From Takakia lepidozioides (lineage: Eukaryota; Streptophyta; Takakiopsida; Takakiales; Takakiaceae), in assembly GCA_030704615.1 (NCBI GenBank), contig CM060734.1:47136042-47200041 (forward strand): 64,000 nt of DNA. Reading direction: 5' to 3'. Below the pieces are notes generated by a model. That model searched no databases, was not told the origin of the DNA, and was given only the letters and a program-made list of their open reading frames with translations. Position numbers and translations under genes: made by a program. The first letter of the stretch is position 1, and every line of letters begins with the position of its first letter. This document shows positions 12,079 to 22,685 of this stretch, in pieces.

Positions 12079-15071
12079 TTGACCTTGAATAACAGGACAA
12101 GAGGTGACCAAGTGCAGTGGACTCGTGAGAAACCCCAAACTGGGGAACGTTCCATTGTGGACTATATCATAATGGACAAAATTTTGTTCCCCCAGTGTGC
12201 CAATGTGTTGATCGACAGAACTGATATTGGTACCTCTGACCACTTCCTGGTTTGGACTGAGATCAAAAGGTGTTTTCCCACCACCAAGAGATCTGTGAAA
12301 CGTTCGATTCGGAAGTGGCGCATAGAAAAATTCCACAATGAGGAGGTCAAGGCTGAGTACGTCCAGGCCTTGCAAGAGGCACTCCCTCATTTTGTCCAAT
12401 CGCTCCAAGAACTTCAGTTAACGCAAGAAATGAAGTCGAAAGAGCAGTGGACTCTTGGGAGAGTTTCGTTTCCTCCGTGGCTGACAAGATCATTGGGAGG
12501 AAACTAGTTGTCTGCGGTAGAGCAGTTAATTGGTGGACTAATGAGATTAAACTCAAGATAGCTGAGAGACGAGCCCTCTATAAAGAGTGCTGCAATTTGG
12601 AAACCAACAGAGAATTGTGGGCGAGGTACTACCAGCTCCGTAAAGATATCAATCAGCTTGTTAGGTCTCAGAAGAAATTATACTGGGACAAGTTATACAG
12701 TGAAATAAACTCAAACCACCATGGTGGTAATGACAAGAAATTCTGGTTGGCCCTTCAACGTTTGTACAAACCGAAAAACGGTCAGCAAGTACAAGCGCTG
12801 AAGACTACTAAAGGTGCAGTGGTGACTTCATCGGTTGACATTGTCAAAACCTTTGAAACTCACTACAGTACCTTGGCAGAACTTCTAGGTCTAACAGTGA
12901 GGGGTCTTCTGCTGAATGGAGGGACACAGTTGGAAAAACTGTTCCTATGATTCAAAACAGCCCTGATGAACTGGAGTATATTTCAATGGCTTATAATGCT
13001 CCCATTAGTTCTTCTGAGATTGTGGAAGCAATTGAACATTTAAATGGATATAAAGCTGGTGGACCTGATGGTATTGTCAACGAGCTTATCAAGCACGGTG
13101 GCGATCCCATGATAGAGGCCCTAGTTCTCCTCTTTAACCTTATCTGGAAGACTGAAATGATCCCCTTTCGCTGGCGACAGGGGGTCATTGTCAATCTATA
13201 CAAGAAGGGTGACAGAGAAGAACCGGGGAACTACCGTGGCATCACGCTCCTCAATGCTGTTGGCAAGACATTCTGCAGAGTTATAAGTACTCGTCTCGAG
13301 GTTGATCTGGAGTCCAGAGGTTGTTTCCACGAAGGCCAAGCTGGCTTTCGGCGAAACAGGGGCTGTGTGGATCATATCTTCACTCTCAGCCAGATTATCC
13401 AGGGAAGGAAAAAAGGAGGGAAACCCACTTATGTCTTTTTCCTGGATGTCAAAAAGGCTTATGACACAGTGTGGAGGATGGCCTATGGTTCCGCCTCTGG
13501 TCTTGTGGGATCAAGGGAAAGATGTGGAGAGTTGTCCACAACTTGTATGCTCACACCAAAAGCTGTGTCACTGTTAACGGACAGAAGTCCAACTTCTTTG
13601 ACATAGACCAAGGTGTAGCTCAAGGATGTACTCTCTCCCCTCTGCTCTTCAATGTTTTCATCAATCAACTCCTCGAGGATGTGGAAAGTGAGGGATTTGG
13701 GTTAAGGGTGGTGATACCACCATACCAGCCCTTATGTTTGCGGATGACTTCGCAGGCATAGGGGAGACTCCAACCAATCTCCAGGAGTTGATTGATTGCG
13801 CGAAGAGATACTTTGATCTTTGGGGGCTAGAGGCTAATGTCAGCAAATGTGCAGTGGTAGCATTCAACGACAGAGGAGAGGGAGGAAGTGATCTTAAGTG
13901 GCAGTGGGGTAGCCCGGTCCTCCCTTCCTACACTTACCTGGGCGTTGAGTTCTCCTCCAATTGTAATTGGGATGCACATATCCGAAAAGTTGTTCAAACT
14001 GGCAAGGGCAAAGCTCTGGGGCTCACTAAATTTTTCCACTGCAGAGGGGTCAACTCTGAGGTTAAGAAAACCATGCTTTGTCGCGTTATTAGACCTGCCT
14101 TGGAGTACGGATCTGCTATATGGGTTGATAACTCCAACCAGGCTAAGTCTCTAGAATCCATTCAAGTGGGGGTGCTTAAGGAGTGTATGTCAGCATGCTC
14201 CAAAACAGCCAATGTGGCTGTTCGGGGTGAGTTTGGCATTCCGTCCTTAAGCTCCCGACGAGATGAATTCAAGGTCAGATGGTGGGGTCAGCTGCAACAT
14301 ATGCCCAACACCAGATATCCTAAATTAATCGACTCTATATCTTGGAAACAGGACCGCCCTGTCAAACAGGCTAAGTCCTGGCAGAAGAGAGTAGAAGAGA
14401 TCCTCAAGGACCTGGACCTGGATCCGCAAGTCTTGACCCTGCTGGATAAATCTGACTTAGAGGCTGTAGTGTCCTCAGCCATGTCTGTTGCCATGAGATT
14501 GTCTGATGAAAATGAAGTTAGGCAGAAAACTTCCCTGAACTTGTTTCCAGTCTGTGACATGGGGGAGGACATCTTGGATGACCTCAAGGGTCTACCCACT
14601 CTCGGCACTAGACTGAAATTTAAACTCAGGGCAGGAAGCCTACCTTTGAACAGCAAACAGAAGCAGAGAGGAAAGGGAGAGTGCAATTGCCCGTTGTGTG
14701 GGCAATCTGAAGACAGTATTCATTTTCTGATACACTGTCCGGGGTTCTCTCACCAAAGAGACGCTCTCTTCAAATCTATTAAGGGAATTGTGCCTGTACC
14801 CCTGTTTACCAACTTTGAAAGTCTCGAGGCTGAGCCAAAAGCCCAGGCCCTCCTGAGGCCTAGTTTTTGGGCAAATCACACACAGCAGATTGATGCTTGT
14901 GTGAAGGGATTTCTAGAGGATATCTGGAAAACCCGGATTAATTCTTTATATGGAGGTAAGTCTTACTACCAACGTCAGCCCCTGACAGAGGTAGGTTCTG
15001 TCCCTTTTGTTCCCGCTCAAACTGGGCGCGGGGTCAATGGCCACAAGGCTACGGCAAACAACGTCTTATGA
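12079..15071 (+). pseudogene. LINE reverse transcriptase and C-terminal cysteine region, frame-broken
   Basis: Successive frames (12,079-12,507; 12,447-12,950; 12,947-13,606; 13,471-13,700; 13,734-15,071) carry the end of the endonuclease, a linker, and the RT fingers and palm. Visible motifs are AGGPDGIVNELIK, NYRGITLLNAVGKTF, FFLDVKKAYDTVW (first catalytic Asp), the [13 protein letters not shown] box, and [11 protein letters not shown] (FADD, catalytic Asp pair). The thumb and the C-terminal CxxC...HxxxxC motif [19 protein letters not shown] follow. It copies the LINE RNA at the nicked target. The last 445 codons are open to 15,071, indicating limited decay. Confidence 0.88.
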
Positions 15072-15076
15072 GTACA

Positions 15077-15091
15077 ATCTCTCTGTCTCGA
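15077..15091. repeat. Right target-site duplication of the full LINE
   Basis: atctctctgtctcga, the partner of 10,224-10,240. Confidence 0.8.
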
Positions 15092-15378
15092 TACCACAGG
15101 TTCATCTACTCAGAGTTATACTCAGGCAGGACTTCCTGGATTGCAACTAGCAAATGCTAAAGCACAGTCAATATTTATTTGCAATGATGGCTCACACCCC
15201 AAAACTTGCCTTCGTTCATGACAAACTTTGTAGCCCAAGATGCAGTCCTTTCAAAATTTGCCCTGTTTGGCAGCACAATGACCAACTGATACATTTATCT
15301 TGCTTACGTTGGAAAATCAAAACTGAAGAAGTGGGTCAGGCAGAGAGATGACAAAGTGACAACTTGCCTGTCAAATAC

Positions 15379-15417
15379 CTTGCCAGAAGGTACCATGGCT
15401 ACATAGTTGGCTGCAAC
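15379..15417 (-). pseudogene. Lumenal FKBP-type PPIase, internal exon
   Basis: Thirteen codons, VAANYVAMVPSGK, between AG (15,418-15,419) and GT (15,377-15,378). The motif continues the peptide ending PPVGFQ from the exon at 15,611, matching the plant thylakoid-lumen FKBP subfamily, in which GFQVAANYVAMVPSG is followed by FDSS. The next exons with FDSSLEKG and the catalytic core were not found between here and 9.5 kb. The LINE insertion begins 290 bp downstream on this strand. Confidence 0.65.
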
Positions 15418-15610
15418 CTGTCATCAAGCAGTGAACCCAACCCGGAGACAGCACTATCAGTGTCATTCAATACCTTAAATTAACCACTATTCCTGCTAAA
15501 GATTATGTCCACTGCTATCTGAAAAACTGTGTACATATAGCAACATGCGTTTCACTGGGATCAGTGCACTTAGCAAAAAAGAGAGCAAATGTATGCCTCA
15601 TACTGCTCCC

Positions 15611-15800
15611 CTGAAAACCAACAGGAGGGGTTGGTCCACTACCAACCGCAATGTCTTTGTATTGTAGGCCCGGAAATCGTAGAGCCAATGACGGAACACA
15701 ATTTGCAAATGTGGACACCAGTACGCTCCGGCTTACACTTTCAAGCTCCTTCTCGCAGTCAGAGCCACACAATTTCGGTGCCTCTACTGCTTGCAAACCA
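15611..15800 (-). pseudogene. Lumenal FKBP-type PPIase, exon with the domain start
   Basis: On the minus strand this reads CEKELESV...PGLQYKDIAVGSGPTPPVGFQ, the entry strand of an FKBP domain of plant thylakoid-lumen immunophilins. The phase (0) fits the exon at 15,379-15,417. The donor after CAG is GGGAGC rather than GTGAGC, so the splice site appears mutated. The segment between CEKELESV and PGLQY is longer than in relatives I know and may hold a decayed intron. A possible transit-peptide start (MASLKASLPQ followed by GT) lies at 16,352 on the same strand. With the missing catalytic exons, this is probably a broken gene. Confidence 0.6.
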
Positions 15801-15817
15801 GCTCCTTCACCCACCAT

Positions 15818-16590
15818 ATTGCAGCCACGACAGTGCTGCAGTCAGCCCCGCCATAGTTAGGGACAATGCAGGCATTTCCAGAATTTGATGAGGTGGTAAA
15901 TCTGCACTCAACCAGAATACACAAAGCCTAGACAAACAGACCAGACAGACAAACATAAGGCCTCTAGATTGCACCATGCCTAACAAGTCTCGCCACTATA
16001 TCACCACCAATATAAGCTCTTTGCATTACAGCCAACCTGACTTCCCCAAAATAACTCAAGTTCTTGATTGATGAGGTAAGGTCACCATATGATAACCTAA
16101 TCAATGCAGGAAAGAAGGTGCTGTACTTTGTCAAAGCTGCAATGCTCCATTGCAGAACTACACTGAGCTTTAAAGGTCGTCAAGGCCGGTCCCCCAATGT
16201 GTTTTCCTTGCGCGTTGCGCAGTCACTGCTTTCCAATGCCTCTTGAGTAGGAAATGTCACATTTCATAATATTCCTAAATGGTATCTTTTCTGAGAAAAA
16301 TTGACTGTGATCAAGAAAAAACCTGAGGCAAGCTTGCCTTAAGGCTCGCCATAGTAGCTGATTCTGATAAATCCACACAGAGCTCTGGAACGGTAAATGA
16401 TTTGATGCTGAATGTAGCACAACAAAGAAAATAAATCTGCACAGACCCCTCTCCTTAGTGGGTGTGAGAGAAACTTAAGCCCACAGAAGGAACTTCCCTG
16501 TGTAATTCCACAGCATCTCCTACATTATCTGACCTATCTGATATTGTCATTGTCGTCGACATGATGCAGGAATGCAACTGTCGACGCAGG
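15818..16590. other. Upstream region of the FKBP remnant, no firm gene
   Basis: Contains the weak minus-strand start candidate at 16,352 (MASLKASLPQ) and otherwise nothing recognisable. Confidence 0.3.
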
Positions 16591-16780
16591 CGTGCAACGA
16601 AAAGTAAAACAAGAGAGAAGGAGCAACGAGCTGCAGTTAAAGAATGAAGAAGAAATTACAAAGAGAAGGAACTACGTACAAAGCAGAGAGAAGCAAAAAT
16701 CAAAGCAAGAGAGAAGGAGCTACAGTTGAAGAAGGAAGATGGAACTACAAAGAGAAGGAACTACAAAGATCCCAAAAATC
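16591..16780. repeat. Purine-rich degenerate tandem repeat
   Basis: Repeated variants of agagaaggaactacaaag occur about eight times. The apparent 61-codon open frame here is a by-product of the repeat. Confidence 0.7.
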
Positions 16781-17054
16781 GCACGCCAGTTTAGATTTAG
16801 CACTGGGGGTACTGCTAAATTCGTTGTAAACTACACGAAGGATTATTTTAGGATAGATAGCAATAGTTAGTGCTAAGATATTTAGAGCAGGTCAGTGCAG
16901 CCGAAGTTTTCTAGCTAGCAGTAGTTAGTAGTAGCCTAACATCTGTTAGCAGCCCGGTGCGGGCGGGGCCTTAGGGATCCATCATGCGTTTTATGTGTGC
17001 TGAAAAATTCCATAGCACCCAAAACATGATGATGGAGGAAGGCTATTCTTGAAT
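16781..17054. other. Non-coding stretch
   Basis: Contains short degenerate repeats around tagttagtgctaagata and gtagttagtagtag. No gene is seen. Confidence 0.4.
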
Positions 17055-18480
17055 TTTTTTCTTTTCTTTCTTTCTTTCTTTCTTTTTTTCTTTTTTTTTT
17101 GGTTAACAGGGTTTCTTTCTTTTGTCTTTTAACAGGGGACAGTGGCCCTGGAGAACTTTATTAATAAAGAAAGGAAAAAATAACCTTACATGTAGCCATG
17201 GAGGCAGATGACTGAGGTTCCACTCCGAGCCAGTAACACTTAAGGGGAAGGCACAAAGGCCATGGAAGGCACTATGTCCTAGGGAGGGAGAAAAGTGGTA
17301 AGACAAGAAGGGTAGATCTCAAACTAACAAAGAGAGGGCCAGCCTGCAGCCACTGCAAGGCACCTCATAAACACTACAGCCTAAAGCGCTGCTAACAGGA
17401 GGGTGATCCCAAAAACAAGTGGAAAGGAAACCAAAGCAGAAATAGAAGCTAATCAGCTTATGAGCTGGTGCTCTTCTTTTTAGAAGGCTCAAATGAGCTG
17501 CGCTTTTGATTTTCCCTTCTTGAGAGACCTTTTCTGATTCCTCCAGCTTATATGAGCTCCATCTGATCCCTGGGGTGAAGAACGGTTGCTAACCGAGCTC
17601 CCAACAGGTTGGGAGACGGGTAGCCCATTCAATTCTTCAATCCGAAATTCTCATGCAGAACACTCCCCCTTTTCCCCAGGAGTTGTCGAAGGCAGAGATG
17701 AGTTGTTCTGCCTTTCTATCCCAGATCTTGGCAGAGTTGTCACAACGTTCAACCAACATTTACGAGCCTCAGACATGAGGTCTGAGTGAGCCAAATGCAA
17801 CAACTTCTGCAAACAAGGCATAGAATCTTAAAAAACAACAACATCTCATCTTCCAAATGTGCCACAAAATAGCCTCCCCCCTCAAAGCTTCCCACACTGG
17901 GCAAGAGCAAAATTGGCTGCCATTTCTGATGTTCAAGAGCACAGTAGAGGTAGAGTATGTCAGAGAAGAGTTCCACTAGGCGTAGAGGGTGAAGGCTTTG
18001 GTCTACACTGCAGCAACAAAAGGCCATAGAGCCAGGCAATGTTCAATGTCTTCCACGAGGTTGAGATTGCACGTAAGGCATTTTGAGGGAGGGTCTGCAA
18101 TAGAAGCACCAACAGGCACAATTATATTAGCAATCTTCAAAAGGAACGCGGAGATCTTAGCAGGCCTGTGTTTTTTCAGTCTATACATCTTTCCATGAAA
18201 TCTACTGCTACAAAGAATGGGCCCATTTTTGCTGCCATTTTCTTTGAAAAGACTGTTTGGGTACCAACAGGGAATACCCAAACTTAACCGTGTAGGAAAA
18301 AAAGTGGTCGTGCTTCTTTTTCATCCAAAACCACTCGTCCGGTTCAAATTGAAGCAACCTGATCGGTTCTGAAAGGAACCAAATGAAGGATCTGCAATAA
18401 TGTTGCAGTTCTTCAAGGGGTATAGGATTAATTTTACCCGCTGAAGTGCAAAGACTCATGTGTCATAAATGGCAGGCAAC
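17055..18480 (-). mobile_element. LINE 3' fragment (minus strand) with A-rich tail
   Basis: The T-rich stretch 17,055-17,101 on the plus strand is an A-rich tail on the minus strand. Upstream on the minus strand, 18,460-17,750 encodes DEWFWMKKKHDHFFSYTVKFGYSLL, then CLTCNLNLVEDIEHCLALWP. This is the zf-RVT region (W..W...G.F.V..(A/G)Y, then C..C....E...H....C/WP) found at the C-terminus of plant L1-type LINE ORF2. Several stops interrupt it. The RT itself is missing, so it is a strongly 5'-truncated, old copy, a different family from the LINE at 10.2 kb. Its upstream side abuts the truncated gypsy element. Confidence 0.75.
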
Positions 18481-18666
18481 GTCTAGGACATAGGCTTGTA
18501 CAAGAGGTCGTTTGATTGCACATGAAAAGCAACTCCATCGAAGCGATCGCGAAGAGAAGTTGACCACAAGATAGAGGTGGTGTCGGGATCGGAGCCGCCT
18601 GCCAAGGCGCCTTACCGGTTGAGCCACAGAGAGTTGGTTGAGCTGAAGGCCTAGCTCAAGGATCTA

Positions 18667-20722
18667 ATGACAAAGGGGTACATCCGGCCGAGTAAGTCAC
18701 CTTACGGAGCCCCGGTACTATTCGCAGATAAGAAAGATGGGACGCTATGGATGTGTGTCGATTACAGGGCTCTGAATAAGGTGACTATCAAAAACCGGTA
18801 CCCTTTGCCAAGGATCGACGACCTCTTTGATCGGTTGGCAGGAGCAAAGTATTTCAGCCGGATCGATTTACGCTCAGGCTACCACCAAAGCCAGATAGCG
18901 GAAGGAGATGAGCAAAAGACAGCATGCAGGACAAAGTATGGTTCGTACGAAATTTGGCTGATGCCTTTTGGGCTCACCAACGCACCATCAACCTTTAGCA
19001 CCTTATGAACTGCCTCTTTCAGGAGTGGTTGGATGACTTTGTGATCGTGTACATTGATGACATTATGGTGTACTAAAAAATGAAGGACCTGGAGCACCTC
19101 CAAAGGGTGTTCCAGAAATTGCGGGAAGGGAAGCTATATGCCAAGCTTCAAAATGCGAATTCGGGGTCACGAAAGTGGAGTTCCTAGGGCATATGATTAT
19201 ACAGGATGGGATCAAAATGGATGAAAGAAAGGTGAGGGCGATCTTGGACTGGGAACCTCCGACTTTGGTCTCGGGAGTGCGATTATTTTTGGGACTCGCC
19301 TCCTACTACCAAAAGTATGTGAGAAATTTCGCCAAGATCGCGAGGCCGCTGTCAGATCTTTTGTGTAAGTCCAAGGTATGGGTATGGAACACTTTTTGTG
19401 GCCAAGCTTTTTCTGAGTTGAAGCAGCGGATGGCGAAAGCTCCGGTCTTGAAAATCTCGGAGTTCGACCGTCCATTTGAGATTCACACGGATGCGTCGGA
19501 CTTCGTCGTTGGGGGTGTACTGATGCAGGATGGACGTCTAGTGGCTTACGAGAATAAAAAACTGAATGAAGTTGAGCAACGGTGGCCTACGCATGAGAAA
19601 GAAATGAAAGCGGTGGTGCACTGCCTTGAGCTTTGGCGCCACTATGTTGGTTCCAACCCGGTGAAGGTGTTCACGGACAATGTCACGGTGAAGTATTTTG
19701 CCACACAGCCTAAGTTGTCCCCAAAACAAATTAGGTGGCAAGACACTTTGGCAGTGTTCGACGTGGATATCCAGTACAAACCGGGACAAGACAATGTGGT
19801 GGCCGATGCTCTGAGTAGAAACTAACAGCTCATGTTGGTGTACAAGGGCGAGATGGAGTTGCAAAAGAAAATTCGGAAGGCCTATCGGAAGGATGAGTTC
19901 GCGAGGTCGATATTGCGGGACTTGAGGCTGGGGGTTAAGTCACAGTTCCACTTGCATAAAGGACTATTCTGGTACAAGAAAAAGCGCCTCTACGTGCCGA
20001 AGGGAGGGCTCAGAGATGGTCTTTGAAGAGAATGCCATGATGACCTACTCGCGGGCCACGGCGGAGCCAAGCGCACCGCGACACTCTTGAAAAAAGAGTA
20101 TTTTTGGCCCAAACTAAGGGAGGAGGCCGAGGAGTATGTCAAGACATGCACCACATGCCAGCAAAACCGGAGCGAATACAAAAAGCAAGCGGGCTTGTTA
20201 CAACCTTTGCCGATTCCAGAGGGGTCTTGGGAAAGTGTCTCGATGGATTTCATGACTGCTTTGCCGCTGTCAAAAGGATTCGATGCAATCATGGTGGTGG
20301 TGGAAAGGTTCAGTAAAATGGGCCATTTCATCCCCACCAAGGAGACGGCAACGGCACAGGAGACGGGATGACTTTACTTCGCCCACATCTTCAAGCATCA
20401 TAGACTCCCAAAGGATATTGTCTCGGACCGCGATCCAAAGTTTACAAGTAAATTTTGGAGGGCACTTTGGAAGAAGATGGGGACAAGGCTCAAGATGAGC
20501 ACGGCCTTCCAAACTACGATGGACGGCCAAACGGAAAGAGTAAACTCCGTGGTGAAGCAACTTTTGAGGAATTATGTGTCGGCAGACCAGTCGGACTGGG
20601 TGGAGCACTTGGATGCGGCAGAGTTCTGTTATAATAACACAGTATACTCCGCAACGGGGGCTTCCCCTTTCGTATTGGTTTATGGAAAAGCACCTCTAGT
20701 GCCCACGAGTTGGGCTGCCTAG
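18667..20722 (+). pseudogene. Gypsy copy 1 pol remnant (RT, RNase H, integrase)
   Basis: Contains [41 protein letters not shown] and the YIDD catalytic box (about 19,050-19,062, reading YIDDIMVY then a stop), FLGHMIIQDG, the RNase H start [10 protein letters not shown] and the integrase DFMTALPLSKGFDAIMVVV. These enzymes copy the element RNA and insert the cDNA. The frame is broken in at least five places, so it cannot be expressed as a polyprotein. Confidence 0.88.
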
Positions 20723-21957
20723 GACAGTGAGGAGCCGGCAGCAACGGCGGTGTTGAAAGAATGCGAGCGCTTGTTGGAGCTCGCAAAGTACAACATTGCC
20801 AAAGCTAGGAAACGCTACGAGCGGCAGGCGAATCGGAAGCGGAGGGAAGTTAAGTTTGAGGCAGGCACGGAGGTCTGGTTGACATCAAGAATTTTTGACT
20901 ACCACCGGAAGTGAGTCCGAAGTTCGTACCTCTGTATGCGGGGCATTTTCGCATCCGGAAGGTTATGAATGAGGATGTTTATGAGTTGGAGCTGCCGGCA
21001 GACAGCAAGGTGCATCCGGTATTCCACGTTTCCCTTTTCAAGCCTTACTTCAAAGATGAAGCGCGTCTGAATCGGCATCAAGTGTTGCGTCCGCCACCTG
21101 TGCCAGCTCTGGAATCCGATTGCAAAAACTTGTGTTGTACAAATTTTGTTTATAAATGAAATGGTTTCCAAATATTGTGCTTCCTATTTTGTTTGGAATG
21201 GTGATGCATGGTATGGTTGGCTAGTGTGTAGAATGCATGCTAGCTTACAAAAGTGGGAGAGGTAAATTGGATTAATCGTGTGTTTGCGGAGCGCCAAAAT
21301 CGGGTGACTCTCATCCGACGGGCAAGGAAACTTGCGCCTTCTTTGGGAGTTCATGTGCTAGTGCGCACCTGGCGCGTGCGCGTACTATAACTGCACTACC
21401 GAGGGGGTTGTCTTGTAGTGCGGGCTAACGCGGAAGCTACGTGCTTCTGTTCACGTACTATAATTATGTAGCCTCGGCATGAAGTCGTAGTGCAGCTTCG
21501 GCGTGTTCCCGTACCTCAGGCCAGCATTCCAAGGCGGACCCAGTTGTAGTGATTGGGGCGCACGGTTGGTTCAAGGTTATCTTCCTAGTCAAAAAATGTT
21601 CAAAGTGAACCCTTGCTCAAGATGATGCCAAAAAGCGGCATCATGAGCGGTCGCAAGCAATGTTGTGGCAGTAAGGCGATTCGATCCTCGGGGAGGATCG
21701 TTCCTTGGCCTTGAAGTGGGCCAAGAAGAGTGCACTAGGTGGAGCTTGAGAGGCTCCACCCTTGGCCGGGACTTGGAGGAAGTCGGCTGAACTAGCTAGT
21801 GGAGAGTAGAGTCAAGTGGGGGTTTGTTTCTTTGCCATGGGACGCCATGGGACGGAAACAAACTCCTTGATGTGGGATGCCACAACTTGGATGTTAGTTT
21901 CCACGAAAAGGGACAACTAGTCAATGAGGACATCGACTCCCCGTTGGTAGGGGTGTG

Positions 21958-22685
21958 TGTCGCGGCCTTTTGCCTTGAGGGCGAGGGGTCAAGATACAAG
22001 AGGGGCTGCCCCTATGGTGGGGGCAACGGCAACAAATCGAGATAGGGGCTGAAGCACCTTTGAGTGCCGAAGGCACTCAAAGAGGCGGAGGCGATCACTA
22101 GGTGGAGCCCCGCCGACCGGGTTGCGGTAGGGGGCTTCGTGTGGGGTGGTGGTAGTGTAGGGAGTCGTAGTGGGGGTGGCATAGGACTCACCATGAGGCT
22201 GAGGCCTTCATGTGGTGGGAGTCATGGGGAGTCTTGGGACTCACCACGGTCCATTGGGGCCGTGGTGGGTGGGCCAAGACTCACTGCGGCTCATCACAAG
22301 GACAGTCGAGGGTCTAGGTGGTGGTGCACCTGATTTGGATTTGGCTACTTGTGGAACCCCCGCGGACACCTACAGAAGTATATATAGGGAGTAGTAACCC
22401 CGAGAACGGTGCAAACCCGTTGGTGACCAAAAGCTAGTGAATAAGCGTGCGAACCGGAAAGCGACCAAGGTGTGGGGAGCTATTCCGGACTGCCATCTAC
22501 CAAAGGGAATTTCCACTAGGCCCAAAGTGGTGGAGGATCTTTTGGAGACGCAAGGGGGACCATTATACCCCAGTGAGCAGCCGAAGCTCCGAGTAGGCCC
22601 GGTGGCTAGTTTGGGAGTTAGGCGCGCGCATCAAAGCGAGTAACTATGACTTGAAGGGGAGTTTACCGAAGTGAGGTGCGCGACA
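21958..22685 (+). repeat. 3' LTR of gypsy copy 1
   Basis: Starts tgtcgcggcc and ends tgcgcgaca, 728 bp, colinear with the 721-bp LTRs of copy 2 but clearly diverged. A TATA-like tatatata motif lies near 22,380-22,387. Confidence 0.9.

Larger units (their letters stand above)
10241..15076 (+). mobile_element. Near full-length APE-type LINE (non-LTR retrotransposon)
   Basis: Bounded by a 15-17 bp target-site duplication. Order: about 320 bp 5' leader, an ORF1-like region with a three-fold internal repeat (from about 10,565), an AP-type endonuclease (about 11,490-12,250), a reverse transcriptase (about 12,950-13,900) and a C-terminal cysteine motif (about 14,680-14,745). The tail is gagtacaatctctct with no long poly(A). 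The reading frame is broken by a stop at 12,031 and by frame changes near 12,480, 12,940, 13,475 and 13,730, so this copy is inactive. RT wording such as KKGDREEPGNYRGITLLNAVGK differs from ordinary plant L1 elements; the clade cannot be fixed without a tree. It separates the MES-like exon from the FKBP exons. Confidence 0.92.
18540..22685 (+). mobile_element. Ty3/gypsy chromodomain-family element, 5'-truncated, copy 1
   Basis: Homology with the complete element (30,279-37,225) starts near 18,540, just before the RT, so the 5' LTR, gag and protease are gone. It retains RT (18,660-19,075), RNase H (19,450-19,825), integrase with the H2C2 finger (20,040-20,180) and D,D,E core (20,220-20,720), a non-coding 3' region and one LTR (21,958-22,685). 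Stops and frameshifts are frequent (19,006, 19,075, 19,823, 20,025, 20,370). Near 21,100 a deletion of about 265 bp relative to copy 2 removes the chromodomain. It ends against PPR sequence at 22,686, so it inserted into the PPR locus or next to it. Confidence 0.9.

Noticed and set aside
22437-22643. Open frame in the gypsy LTR
   Set aside because: Lies entirely in LTR sequence and is not conserved in frame among the other LTR copies.
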